In this document: piece after piece, positions 11,550-22,806 of the stretch
Position numbering within the stretch: position 1 is the first letter of the stretch
How the letters are laid out: the number at the start of each line of letters is the position of its first letter
Assembly: GCF_029784155.1 (NCBI RefSeq)
Contig: NC_073691.1
Coordinates: 145,268,496-145,332,495, forward strand
Source of the DNA: Uranotaenia lowii
Taxonomy: Eukaryota; Arthropoda; Insecta; Diptera; Culicidae
Reading direction: 5' to 3'
Length of the DNA: 64,000 bases
The notes under the pieces: generated by a model
What the model was told of the DNA's origin: nothing
Databases searched by the model: none
What the model saw: only the letters and a program-made list of their open reading frames with translations
Translations under genes and position numbers: made by a program

Positions 11550-12350
11550 GTCCGTTTTGGTTTGCTGCCCGGTGGGTGTGAGTTTGGGGCCACAAACAAA
11601 CATTCCGGTGCCATTTTTCGCCGGAACACGTGGTCCTAATCCTCCTCCGAGCAGTTGGGAATGTTTTGAATATATACGAACGCCTCCACCACCTACATAT
11701 GCACATGCTTACGTACGGACGACGACGACTTCAAGAGCATGTGGAACTGACCGGCTGGCATTGGATTGTCTGGGTCGGGCGCGGGAGTCTGGATCCACAA
11801 CAATCTGGCTACTAGGTAGGTAGGCAGTTGACGATGTCGATGATGATTCCTGTGCTGTCCTGTCCGGCAGAGTTACGGGAGCTAATGGTGTGACCCCGTC
11901 GTCGTTGTCGTAGTTGATGATTGTTTAGAAAACTGTGCGATGAGCAGTGGCGATTGCTCTCTGGTCCCAGCAACTGTTTGGCAGAAGGTGCTGCCTCGCC
12001 TTCCCCGGGAAAGAGGGGGAAAAACGAGATTTGTATGCATCTAAACACGTGCATCTCGTGCTTACCGTTTCCACACAATCATCGTCGCCATCATCATCAT
12101 CAGCATCGTTTAGCATTTGTTCCCGTCCGCCGTAGCACGGTAGTTAAAGCGTCTGTATCACACAGTTGTTTAGGAGAGAGATTGGATAGGACGGTCGGTC
12201 GTTCGGTTTTGGCGTCCACCGCACACCGTCGGTTAACTTCCCGGTAAAATCTACTCTCCGTTTGCCGGCGCCCGTCGTTGTCGCCGTCTAATCTGACCGG
12301 GCACCGCACTTCTCTGAAAAGGGTTTTCCCACTCAGCTCAATCGAGTAAG
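11550..12350 (+). promoter_or_regulatory. GC-richer island ending in a GTAAGT donor; possible alternative 5' exon
   Basis: Composition rises sharply relative to the flanks. Frames on both strands overlap (up to 108 codons) and none has a domain. At 12341-12352 ATCGA is followed by GTAAGTTTC, a strong 5' splice site with GT at 12346-12347. With the donors at 3238, 45875 and 46146 this suggests one of several alternative non-coding first exons of a + strand gene. It could equally be an enhancer with a chance donor. Confidence 0.3.
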
Positions 12351-12379
12351 TTTCCCGAGATTCATTCATAACTATTTCG

Positions 12380-14100
12380 GTGGTTGCCTGACAGTAGTGC
12401 TCGGGAAAACCCCCCGTGCCTTGCCTCTTCGAATGTTAGAAACCATATACCGGGTTTGGGTTGTATAGTCGACGCTTTCTACTCATTCGTCGACAACGTC
12501 TAGATACGCCACTGTTTCAGGGGAGCATCTTCATTACAATTACAATTGTTTTATGTTCATACTTTAAATTGGCTTGTTGTTAAGAGGAAGCATCAGTTAC
12601 AGTATGAACCTTAAAAAATGCGAAAATCTGTCGTTAAGGTTTAAAAAACAGTTTTCTTGATGTTAACATGTTTAAGTCGTGTATGTATAAACCTATACAT
12701 ATTAAGAAACAATCACTCGATGTGTTCACTGCTCTCTCCTTTGCTAATATACGCCTCTAACAGAAGGAAGCCTTCAGAGAACCGACACTAAAGCAATGGG
12801 ATCCACAGGCCTTCTCTTGAACATATACTCATATGAAAAAGTTTAAGGGGTTCAGGTCCGGACTGCTCGAAGGCTAAAGATCATTCTACCAATACTTCAT
12901 ATTGTCCTCCAGCCAGGGTTGGGTCCATATCGAGTTATGGCGTGGGCTTCATCTTGTTACAAAACAAATATTCTCTGGTTCACAAAAGTATGCCCAAATC
13001 CACGAAAGAACACGACGATCAGTTACTTCTATTTCAATTTAGATAGAAATCGCATAGAGCGCTCAAGTCCCAGTGTTTTAAACCGCTTTTTTTTAATCAA
13101 ATGGCGCTTTGGCTTTACCTTTGATGATGCATTTCTGTCATATTTGACCATGGAAGCACTCGAGAGATTCGCTTCTTTAGACAGTCAGCAAACGGATCGA
13201 TGCATGCAGACCGCGGCCTTCCACTACCCGGCTTCCGTGGACATGGTCTAACAAGAAGAAAACGTTTCACGTAGAAAACAGTCGTTAGCATACTATAGTC
13301 ACCGCAATTTTCTTGGGAGATTTTTGGGCGAGTAGCAAGCTGGTCACTATCTCCTTTGTGGTCTGAGCTAGTTCACCCCAATAATCGTCGTCAAAATTCG
13401 TCAAAAACAACCCTAAATAGACTGCAAAAAGTTTTGCATTTTTCATGGACCATACTGTAGTTCAAGTATTTTCGCTTTTACTCAGACTTGCCCGGATATT
13501 CAATCGAAAATTTGGGAAAGATCCGGTAACTGAAAAAATTTATTATTAATAAACTGAATTCTAGAGGTTAAGTTTCTTATTTAGCCTATAGCTTGAAGAA
13601 TAATTATTTTAGAAACTTGACATTTGACACAAAGTTGTAGAAAGTTTGTTTTTTAACAAGTTTGTCGAAAACATTAAAGAGCTAAAACCTATAATAGTGA
13701 AGTTAGAAATTTTATCTCACTTGTAGGTGGATTAATCAGGAAAATAATAGTTTTTTTTTATTAAAGAGCTAATTTTACTGAAAAATTCTCCGAAGACACC
13801 AATAATTAAAATGTGAACTAAACAAGTTATAAGCAACGATCACGTTTTTCGAATTTTTGACCACTGTGCCTTGGAGCCAAAGGGTTATAAGTGCGTAAAA
13901 GTTTATTTCGAGAAAACATGCCTTCAAGTGGTTGTGCTATTAAAATTTCCATATATTTTGCGAAAATTTGTATTTTTCCTTAGAACGCAAAGTATACAAC
14001 TAAAATTCTAAAAATCTGAAAAAATCATCAAACACAGTTTAAAAATAAAAAATCGGTTGACATTTCAATTTTGAATTCAATCAATTTTGCTCATATACTA
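12380..14100. other. Mixed to AT-rich DNA, no gene
   Basis: The longest frame, 110 codons at 12919-13251 on +, has no recognisable motif, start context or splice structure. From about 13300 onward the DNA is AT-rich and I see nothing definable. Confidence 0.4.
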
Positions 14101-14102
14101 AC

Positions 14103-15018
14103 CTTGCCAGATTGTCCGGTTTTATTCGGGTTTTCCCGGAAATTTAATATGAAATTTGGGAAAAGTTCGGTCCGGTCCGGTTGTCCGGATTCCACTGAAA
14201 AAAGCTCGGACTTCGCCCGGATTTATTCACTTGATTGCTAAATCAAACAAAAAACAGCAATTATCAAACTCAAGACTAAAAAACTAAGCACTTTAACCAA
14301 CAAACTTGTCTGATTTTTGCTGCAAAAATTTGAAATAATTGAGAAAAAATGTTCACTATTTATAGATGTTGGTTAGCTAGACTTCAGGTTATCCATCAAA
14401 TCTCGTAAATTTTCAGATAATTATTCTTTTGTTTCAAAATATGTCAATTCTTTGCTTATAATTATGCGACTATAGTTTACGAAACGGGAGTTCTAAATGA
14501 TGAGTGTTGCAAAATAAAACTTTCCGATTCTTAATGATGAATGTTGCAAATCGTTGTTGTATCGTTTCTTTATTGGAATTGTTTGGCTTTATAGATTCTT
14601 TGTCTTTTTTTCACTTTTACACCAAGTTTTCGAATGAAAAAAACATTTTGTTTCTATCAATCACCAGTTTTTAGAAAGAAAAAAAGTTTAGGCCTAAGCC
14701 ATCAAGATAGAACTCAATCTGATCCATTTTTTCCAATTAAGATATTGCAAATTCTTAGTAATTTAGCACTTTTCATTGGATTCAGGAATTCCCGGGACTT
14801 TTTTAGCGTTTCCCGGGATTCGGGTACTCCTGATTTTTATATTCCCGGGAATTCCCAGTTAGAAAATCCCGGGTTGGACACTTTTGTTTTGACCAAATAT
14901 GCCCGGATATTGCCCGCATTTTTGGTCGACAGTTTTGAAATCAAATGCCCAGGTTTTTAGATAAAATAGTCCGGATTTGTCCGACCTGGATACGTACTGA
15001 AATAATTCTGGCAACCTT
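14103..15018. mobile_element. MITE-like element, ends TTGCCAGA, CCGG-rich subterminal repeats
   Basis: The left end carries CTTGCCAGATTGTCCGG and the right end, read on the other strand, carries GGTTGCCAGAAT. Both subterminal regions are full of CCGG, CCCGG and GTCCGG words, while the centre is AT-rich. The element at 62002-62458 has the same architecture and similar ends (AAGGTTGCC). No transposase is present, so it would be non-autonomous. The target duplication is not resolved and the boundaries are approximate. Confidence 0.55.
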
Positions 15019-16230
15019 ATCTTTACTCAATTGAGCTTTCTTCAAAACAATACGCCCTTAATACGTCCCAAGAGGATGACGTCATTTATCGAGAGATCTA
15101 AAGCATCAGCCCGATCAACTATGTTGTTCAACATCCGTAAAGTTGCATTCGAAATAGCAGAAATAAGTTCCCTAAGTTGTCACTTTTGATTTTTTTTTAT
15201 TGAAAGTTGTTTGGAACTATACATTTTTTAATCTTATTTGGAAAACTTTTTTTGTTAATAAGATTAATAGAATTTTAGCCACTGTGAATGATTCGTTTTG
15301 ATTGATAATACCGGTCGAAACACTCTTTAAGAAACATTGCAACAAAATTCTATGATATTTCGATGAAAAAGAGACTGATTCTGATTAATTTCAACGCAAT
15401 TACTAAAAAGAGTGCATTTAACAATTACTCGATTTTGTCACTGTCCCCAATTCGTCACGGTGACAAAATCGGGGTTCACTGTATTGATTTTCTTGAATTT
15501 TTTGACCAAAAACTAAATTTGTTGACCAAATTTTATCAAAATAATCATGAATAGTTCTTAGAAAGCCAGGAATATATCTTTAAATTTTTCCGTCAACATC
15601 TCATCGTCGTATGAAACATCTTAAGAATTCACAGAAACCTGCAAAATATTTTTATCCTCAAACTTTTTTCACACATTTTTAGCAACAGTTCTCAGCTCAA
15701 TGTAGGGATGAAAAAAAATAATGAAAAGTGAATCAGTTGTTAGGAAATTAGATGTTTTAAGTATCAAATGATGAAAAATCAATCATTTTGTTTGTTAATC
15801 CAGCTGAAACAGAAATATTGGAATAAATGGATTCAAACTTCAGAGTTAAACTATCCGACGTTATTTTTATTCCTCGGAAATATTAAATTGTAAGAATTTT
15901 GAATAGTTTAGTCTTCTCTTTCAGTACGTTTACCGGAGAATTTTCCTATTTTGATTTTTTCGAGGAACTATAATATGAGCTGATTTTAGTTCACAAAACG
16001 GTGCATGGTTTTTGCTATCCTTAAACTGAGTTTTGAGTTATATTTCTTGACCGTGCAGCTACACGAAATATTTCGTCGCACCCCATTTCGCTTTCGTAAA
16101 ATTTTGTAAACAGGACCTGATCTCTAGAGTTTCATCTCGCCGAGCATGCCATACAAATTTGAATAATTCTTAGGGATCACATGAAATCATGAACCTGTCT
16201 ACGATAAAAGAAGAACCCTACCAACAGAAT
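15019..16230. other. AT-rich DNA, no feature recognised
   Basis: Only short, unconvincing frames are present and no repeat ends are visible. Confidence 0.5.
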
Positions 16231-16236
16231 GACCGT

Positions 16237-16385
16237 TTGAGCAGAAGGGAGGAAAATCTGCTATCAAGATTTCGGATAGGGCACACCAGATACACGCAAC
16301 GACACTACGTGCGTTATAAATGAGCAACACGTGCTTATGAATTGTCCACAATTCACAGGACCTACCATTTGGCGCAACCCCGTGT
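16237..16385 (+). pseudogene. LINE reverse transcriptase/RNase H C-terminal remnant, frameshifted
   Basis: In one + frame from 16237 the translation begins LSRREENLLSRFRIGHTRYT, the arginine-rich RLRIGHT motif found near the C terminus of I/Jockey/R1-type LINE ORF2 proteins. The following H-(x)3-C part of the usual zinc-knuckle-like motif (translated HVLMNCPQF, about 16329-16355) lies in a second frame, so there is at least one frameshift, and a stop follows the first segment. Only about 50 codons remain and no reverse transcriptase core is visible. The exact LINE clade cannot be assigned. Confidence 0.65.
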
Positions 16386-16556
16386 ACCTAGTGAAGTTTT
16401 GATGCGTTATCGTATAAGACTGGGTTAACTCCTATTTCGCGTAAAGCCCTTGTACCCTTTTTAGGATACATAGGCCTTACATTTGACGTCGGGTCAACTT
16501 TACACATTATTTCAAACACTCGCCACTCGATGGGAATGTGAGCAGATTTGTGTGTG

Positions 16557-17134
16557 ATATGAAATGTTGCATGCAAAAATAAGCGCTGAATAGGCTGGCG
16601 CTAGTCTGGTAGCCCAGGCGTACTGGGTTCGATTCCCGGTATCGGCAAGAAAAACTTTTCGGTTCGAATCCCATAAGTTGCCGACAGGTAAGATGTGTTT
16701 CATTGTATAAATAATTATATATTTCAGAGGGAATGCAACTGGGGTTAATCTGAAGAGACTATTGCAAGCGGAGCGGATTGCCAACCATTGTTGGGGACCA
16801 TTCAAATATTGCGTAACGCTTTTAGGGGAGAGGGGTTATAACAGTTTGTTACGCTTTGTGGATTTTGCTTAGAAATTTTGAGACGAATGTGTTACGTATG
16901 GAGGAGGGGGGGTTGAAAATGCTTGAAAATAGCGTTACGTAATATTTGAGCGGCCCCGTAGGTCTCTGAAGGTTGGGTGCCTTCCCTCGACGAACCATCA
17001 GCCGAGGAAGCCTAAGAAGCAATTCGAAGCGCAAGCCACACCGACATAGGCTGGACCTTGCTACCGAATGGGGGAAACATACATACATACATGTGTGTAT
17101 ACACATACATATGAAATGTTGCATGCAAAAATAA
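16557..17134 (+). mobile_element. tRNA-headed SINE-like retroposon with 26-bp flanking direct repeat
   Basis: A perfect 26-bp direct repeat starting ATATGAAATG and ending AAAAATAA flanks a 526-bp insert (repeats at 16557-16582 and 17109-17134). The insert begins near a tRNA-like RNA polymerase III promoter: an A-box-like TGGCGCTAGTCTGG near 16594-16607 and a good B box GGTTCGATTCC at 16626-16636. A second B-box-like GGTTCGAATCC lies at 16661-16671. The insert ends in a CATA/TGTG microsatellite just before the second repeat copy. This is the expected layout of a SINE, tRNA-derived head to simple-sequence tail between target duplications. The 26-bp duplication is long for a SINE, and the insert contains a foldback element, listed separately. 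Confidence 0.7.
16784..16971. mobile_element. Short foldback MITE nested in the SINE-like insert
   Basis: Inverted ends TCAAATATTGCGTAACGC (from about 16803) and GCGTTACGTAATATTTGA (ending near 16951) pair with one mismatch. GGGG and CCCC extensions outside them pair loosely. The CGTAACGC/GCGTTACG words match those in the larger MITE at 43422-44191, so the two belong to related families. The length is under 190 bases with no coding. The target duplication is not clear. Confidence 0.6.
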
Positions 17135-17690
17135 TAAAATTGAGAGCAAGTTAGATTTATCAAATAATAAATATTATTTATTTAATGATAACAAATATTA
17201 AAATACTTTTAATACACTTTTCAAAAGTTTGAAATTTAAACAGCAGCAAAAGGTGCAGGCAACAGGATATTTTCATGTCCGGCCCTGTAAATGGAAACTT
17301 ATTTTATTATCACTACAGAGAATACAAAACATAAAAAATAACACTTACCCGTCTTGAAGCGTACTCGAGTTTTCCAAAAAAAGTAATATTGAACCAACAA
17401 AATGACCCCTTATTCGCCAGATCCTGGAGGTCATAATGGGATGGATAATGGGTCATTTTTACATTTGTTCAAGTGTTCCCCCAAATGAGTGTGTAGAAAT
17501 GCGAACTATCCATAAGGAACATTCTCGCAAGTGACGCAGTTGAACCAGAAAAATTTTGTGTTTTCTCAAAGAGTTAGTTACCAAAATATTACTACTGGTG
17601 AGTAGCAAACCCTTTTCAAAATCGCAAAAACGTTCACTATTTGAAATCATCAAAGATGGGTTAAATAGAAAACTACCTGCAATCATGTGG
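17135..17690. other. AT-rich DNA with a short inverted repeat
   Basis: The only structure is a small foldback at about 17398-17461, where AAAATGACCCCTTAT faces ATAATGGGTCATTTTT across a short spacer. No gene is supported. Confidence 0.4.
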
Positions 17691-18910
17691 TTCTACACCA
17701 GGGGTTGCCTCGCTACAACACATCTGCACATGGCGTTTCCCGAAAATAGTTTCCCGAAACCATCCCACCCACCAAGCGTGGCAAAACCACGTGCCAACAC
17801 CCCACGTGTGGATGTTAGCGAGTGTTATATTTTGGCGCCCGGCCCCTTCCGTTTTTCGCACTGCATTTTGCTCCGAAAGCAAACTTTGATTCTAATTCCA
17901 CCCGCGCGCACCACGTGACGGCAGCAAGCGTTCTTCGTCCCGGCTCAGCTTTGCCGTGGATTCGCGTTCCCAGCACACCGGGAGAAATGCCACCGTCAAA
18001 GTTACCGGATAGCGTTGGAAGATTTTCTTTCATATTACAGCAGCGGGAATTGTCTCCGGGATCGTTCAAGGTTTCATCGCAGAGTGAGAAAGAGGAAGGT
18101 CGGATGGCTGCCAGCCAATGCGGTGTGTGGGTCGTGATGTCGTTACTCCACTTTCGGTTCGCCATTCAGCAGAAGAACTTAGTATCTGCTCGATGTGCAC
18201 AAACAAATCGTACCCGCCCGGGTCTGACGGAGATTTACTACATAGGGGAGCGGATTTCAGACGACGACAACGACGACGGCAAAGACGTCGCCCCTTGGAA
18301 GGTAAACCAGAACCAGTCTCCCTGCTCGTCGACAGAGGACGACAAAGACGGTGTAGTTTTCCCCGAGCTTTTCTTCCGCCGCCGTCGTCGTTGCAAAGGT
18401 GAAGTAAAATCAACAGGCATCTCTAGCGTCGTCGTTCAAACCGGAGCAGGGTTGTAAGATTGTGCGGAAGAGACAGCGACTCCGGCTAATCAATGGAAAA
18501 CTTCCCGGCAGCTGTCTGCTTGCTGCCTCTCATGTTGCTGCTGCTGCCAGACGTGTTGTGGAGGACAAAACGGAGAAGGTTACATCATCATCATCATCAT
18601 CATCTGGACCGAGAGACCTATTTCTTGGTCTCAGGACGGCAGCAGCAGCAACATGATCATTTCTTCCACCTTCCCGAGTGTGTATGTCGTGACCGGCATC
18701 GACCATCATCCGGAGGGTGCTGGCTAGCGGTCTGGGCAAGGTTGAGTTCAACTTGTTCCAGGCATACGGCCACCTGCTGCCACCACGGCACCTTGCTCGG
18801 TACTGTTCTTGTTGCTTTTTTTATGGTAACCTACTGTCACATTTCTTACGATGGCCTTGGTGCAACCGTAAGATATTCTCGAAGGAACTGTGGAAAGGAT
18901 TAAACTTAGC
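17690..18910. promoter_or_regulatory. GC-richer island with trinucleotide runs, no gene recognised
   Basis: Composition is much richer in G+C than the flanks. GAC/GTC/CAT trinucleotide runs occur (for example near 18255-18285, and CAT repeats at 18583-18604), and these lengthen frames on several strands at once. The longest, 211 codons on + at 17822-18457, has acidic and arginine-rich runs from these repeats, no domain, and competing frames of more than 110 codons on the opposite strand. I regard it as unproven. A retained regulatory block or unannotated 5' exon fits equally well. Confidence 0.35.
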
Positions 18911-20587
18911 TTAGTGAAATTCTGAAAGTTCGGTTTAGCTGAAGGAAAATTGAAATTTATTAAAAATCCGATATTGTGTATGGTAAATTAAAAATATATT
19001 TTATAGTTTTTATGCTCCAAAAGTTATAACGATACATGGACCCGTAGGTGAGCTAGAAGCTTTTTCGTGGGACGAACAAAATTTTGATTTTTAAAGTTTA
19101 AGGGGACTTGACCCTTTTTCAGAGTGCCCTAGACCCTGACAAAAATCATTCAAAATCTTTAGATAAAAGGTCGTCTACTACCCTATAGTCAATGCACACT
19201 TAAAGGTGCAATTTTCTTATTCATAGGTAAAAGCACTTTTACCAGGAAATTATTGAATGAACATTAGATATTGGATGACTGTTAATTATTTCGTGCAAAG
19301 CCATGATCAACATCTATTTAAGAAGAAAAACTATCTTCATGGACTCTAGGGATCAATTGAACCCATAACAAACATTTTAAAGGAAAGAAAAATTTAAAAA
19401 AAATGAGAGTTTAGATTTTTTTTAAGTGATGATTTTATGAAATTCTTTTTATACTTTAACAACTGATGTATTAGAACAAATTTATTTAATTTTTGTGGGA
19501 ATCATTTAAAATTGATGAAAAAGATCGTTTTGTTAGATTTTTAAACAAAGCTTTAGCTCACGTCCACCTTAATCTTTGAACCCAAAATGCTATATCAACA
19601 GCTTTTAAAGTAAAAATAATATCTGAACGGTTTCATTCATTATTCTCAACAACTCTCAACTTGAAAAAAAAATTGTTAGATAGTCTTTTGGAAAAAAGGA
19701 ATTTCACGATTGCAGACGTGGCTCAGTAGAACGAGTTCCACATCGCCATCCACTCCGTGATTGACCGAGGCCATCAATTTTGTAACATAGGTTAAAAGAA
19801 TGTTGCTTGGGTTATTCTCAAAACTGATGATCTCTCTATAAACATCACTAACGGCGCCGGTCACGTCCTGGGAGTCATTATATAGTTAGGAAAAATTGAG
19901 AAAGCTATGAAAGACATAAATTTGCGCTTTAGGACCGAGGTCACCTCTGCATTTTAGGAAAAAAATTGTTTGGGAATGTGGAATAATGGAATACGATCTG
20001 GATACACTTTTGCAGGGTTGGCATAATTCATCGTCATTAGTCAAATGACTGTGACTGCTGAGGCTCTTGGTCCGTCAAACTCAATTGACTGTTGCTTATA
20101 CGCCAGTCACTTCGTTCGCAAGTCACTCAACCCCAAGTCGTTTGAAGCTAAAAAAATTTCATAGTCAAGCATTCACCAATCGCATTCGAACGAGTCGTAG
20201 TTTTTAATTGAAGTGATGAAAATATGTATGTATGACCGCTGCAAGCTTTGTATGGAAATTTCAAATTCTTAAATTTTTACACCTCCCATAACTTTTTTTG
20301 GTTGTTTTTGCTGCCAGAAATAGCAATAAAATTTTTTTAAGCGATCCATTCAGTCCTGAATTAGCGAAACGAGTTTTAATTTTGTATGGAAATTTGTATG
20401 GGAAAACAAAATTTCTCATTCAAAAATCGCCGGAGATGTACTGAGAGTTCCAAAAAATTCTACTTTGGATGAAAAATATTCCTTGATTCTTGCAGCACTA
20501 TTCATGTAAACATAGAAAAAACCTAACTTATACCCCAGAAAAGTTATTCTATGTTATAAAAAAATAATTTTTCAAATTTTTTTTTTT
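18910..20587. other. AT-rich DNA, no feature recognised
   Basis: No gene or element end is supported. A modestly more complex segment near 19990-20200 contains several CAATTGACTG/TCAAATGACT words but no definable repeat unit. Confidence 0.45.
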
Positions 20588-20649
20588 ATGTAATTATTTT
20601 TCGGCATAACAGTCTTTATTGTCTTAAAACGATGTTTTGATTAGTCCAA

Positions 20650-20680
20650 CGTTTCGATGCTTGTTGGCATCTTCCTCAGG
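20650..20680 (-). ncRNA. Hammerhead-like motif, left arm of Penelope element
   Basis: On the minus strand CTGAGGA (20674-20680) is followed by stem II, AGATGC, loop, GCATC, and then GAAAC, the conserved hammerhead core order. It lies in the 3' tail of the minus-strand Penelope-like element, where such ribozymes are known to occur. Stems I and III are not clear by eye, so activity is uncertain. Confidence 0.6.
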
Positions 20681-21016
20681 GAATTCTATGAATTTTATTA
20701 CTATTAGAATTTATAAATTATATGTGTTAACCTACTCTTCTACTTACAATCTATCGTTCCGTGTGAAATTACTGTGCTTATGTAAAGCTTATTGTCCACT
20801 TTACTCTTCTCTAATCGTCTCAATGTTTTTTAAAAAACTTACTGTGGAGAATATATATAAATTAAATTAATTGGTTTTAAGCTACACTATTTTATAAGAT
20901 ACACACTTTTGGATTTTTGTATGGTTTTTCGTGATCGAACTTTAAAGCGGTATAAATTTGAAAATGGCTACCAATATGGTTACCAGCCTACTTGGGTTAT
21001 GATGTTCTCTTTTGGG

Positions 21017-21822
21017 CTATGTGTTTTGTGATGATTTTTTGACGTTTTTCTTTGAAATCTGTTTTTCTCTGTACTTTTGGTTTTTGAGAGAGTTAAAGAT
21101 GGATGAGTAGGTTGCGCTAAGATTGGTGATGTCAGTTCTATAATTGATTGTGTTAGGTGTGTTATATATATGACACATTTCTAAAAATTTTAGACTGTGG
21201 TAGTTGAAGGTACTATCTAGTATGTCTACATTTTCTAGATCGAAATAGTGTCCAGAGTTGATACAATGGTCTATTAGAGCTGTTGTGTTTTGTTTTGGTT
21301 TATCTTCTTTAGGTGTACTTTCGTTAGATGTTTTAAATGTATTTTTGTTTTTGTATTGGTCCATCATTTTTACGTTGCTCTTGTGTCCAGCTATCCGCTG
21401 GTCGAGAGTGTTTTTAGTTAGGCCAATGTATGTTGCTGGGCATGGATCGTTACATTTGATTTTGTATATGATACTTGCTTTTTCGCCGTTCAATTTTGGA
21501 TCCTTAACCTGGCTATGAAGGTGACCTACGGTGATCGTCTGTCTTCCAGCTATCTTGACTTGAGGGTAGTTGGAGTTCAGACTTTTGATAAGTTTTTCGG
21601 TGAGGTGTGGAATGTATGGCATGGAACGGTAGGTTTGTTTATCGGATTTCTGCTGCTGGCTTGGTGAGGATGAGTGTGGTTCCGGATTATTGGCTGCTCT
21701 GCTGTGGGATGTGATTTCTGGATGTAGCTGATTTCCTGGAGATTCTGGTGGATGATGGTTGGAATTCGGGCTGATGGGTTGACAGATTTCTTCAATGGTG
21801 GGTGGTGAGTCTGGAGGATGGT
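21017..21822 (-). pseudogene. Penelope-like GIY-YIG endonuclease C-terminal domain (5'-truncated ORF)
   Basis: About 268 codons are open on the minus strand to a stop at 21017. A proline/serine-rich linker comes first, then PYIPHLTEKLIKSL, then KIKCNDPCPATYIGLTKN, which carries the CxxxC and the IY...YIG core of a GIY-YIG nuclease, then LDQRIAGHKS and finally HCINSGHYFDLEN and LEMCHIYN, where the conserved glutamate of the family sits. In Penelope-like retroelements this nuclease follows the reverse transcriptase and nicks target DNA. Here the reverse transcriptase part is missing. The open frame continues upstream to 21973, but that extension is the antisense of the right arm and is not real protein. 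The intact catalytic-domain frame suggests a fairly recent insertion. Confidence 0.85.
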
Positions 21823-22214
21823 CTCTCGACCAGCGGATAGCTGGACACAAGAGCAACGTAAAAATGATGGACCAATACAAAAACAAAAATACATTTAAAA
21901 CATCTAACGAAAGTACACCTAAAGAAGATAAATCAAAACAAAACACAACAGCTCTAATAGACCATTGTATCAACTCTGGACACTATTTCGATCTAGAAAA
22001 TGTAGACATACTAGACAGTACCTTCAACTACCACAGTCTAAAATTTTTAGAAATGTGTCATATATATAACACACCTAACACAATCAATTATAGAACTGAC
22101 ATCACCAATCTTAGCGCAACCTACTCATCCATCTTTAACTCTCTCAAAAACCAAAAGTACAGAGAAAAACAGATTTCAAAGAAAAACGTCAAAAAATCAT
22201 CACAAAACACATAG
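21795..22214 (+). pseudogene. Second, inverted partial copy of the GIY-YIG C terminus
   Basis: On + the frame from the junction encodes a few junction residues and then LDQRIAGHKSNVKMM onward, identical to the minus-strand copy except at isolated residues (for example KPKQ versus KSKQ), and ends at the same stop. It lacks the GIY-YIG core itself, because the arm begins within that domain. It is a by-product of the inverted duplication. Confidence 0.8.
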
Positions 22215-22550
22215 CCCAAAAGAGAACATCATAACCCAAGTAGGCTGGTAACCATATTGGTAGCCATTTTCAAATTTATACCGCTTTAAAGTTCGATCAC
22301 GAAAAACCATACAAAAATCCAAAAGTGTGTATCTTATAAAATAGTGTAGCTTAAAACCAATTAATTTAATTTATATATATTCTCCACAGTAAGTTTTTTA
22401 AAAAACATGAGACGATTAGAGAAGAGTAAAGTGGACAATAAGCTTCACATAAGCACAGTAATTTCACACGGAACGATAGATTGTAAGTAGAAGAGTAGGT
22501 TAACACATATAATTTATAAATTCTAATAGTAATAAAATTCATAGAATTCC

Positions 22551-22581
22551 CTGAGGAAGATGCCAACAAGCATCGAAACGT
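22551..22581 (+). ncRNA. Hammerhead-like motif, right arm of Penelope element
   Basis: This is the mirror copy of the left-arm motif: CTGAGGA at 22551-22557, stem II within 22558-22574, GAAAC at 22575-22579. Both core boxes are conserved in both arms. The two motifs face outward, one at each end of the element. Confidence 0.6.
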
Positions 22582-22806
22582 TGGACTAATCAAAACATCG
22601 TTTTAAGACAATAAAGACTGTTATGCAGAAAAATAATTACATTAAATCATCCAGTCGACCCCTCTGAAAATCTCTTTTTTTTTATTTTTGCGTTTTTTCT
22701 GCTTATTTGCAAGCTGTGTAACCGTAAGATGGAAATAAAAAATCTCGAAAAACTGCTTTGCATTTCCAGAAAATTTATTGATTTATATAATCTTTGCAAA
22801 ACATTT

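Larger units (their letters stand above)
20588..22643 (-). mobile_element. Double-ended Penelope-like element, 821-bp inverted arms
   Basis: Arms 20588-21408 and 21823-22643 are inverted copies that align end to end without a net indel (paired positions always sum to 43231) and with few substitutions, around a 414-bp unique spacer. Read on the minus strand, spacer plus left arm form a 5'-truncated Penelope-like element: linker, GIY-YIG endonuclease, then 3' tail with hammerhead motif. The right arm is a second copy of its last 821 bases in the opposite orientation, so both 3' ends point outward. Penelope-like insertions are known for 5' truncation and for inverted or tandem partial copies. 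The reverse transcriptase domain is absent, so the copy cannot be autonomous. No clear target duplication is seen. Confidence 0.85.

Noticed and set aside
16583..16672. Functional tRNA gene (two B-box-like sequences)
   Set aside because: Arms do not form a proper cloverleaf and the segment sits at the head of a flanked retroposon insert.
17822..18457. 211-codon open frame on +
   Set aside because: Length is helped by GAC/CGT trinucleotide runs; competing long frames lie on the opposite strand; no recognisable domain or splice structure.
21823..21973. N-terminal extension of the 318-codon minus-strand frame, with hydrophobic residues
   Set aside because: It is the antisense of the inverted arm, and the same residues recur at 21258-21408 on +. 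It is not part of the Penelope protein.
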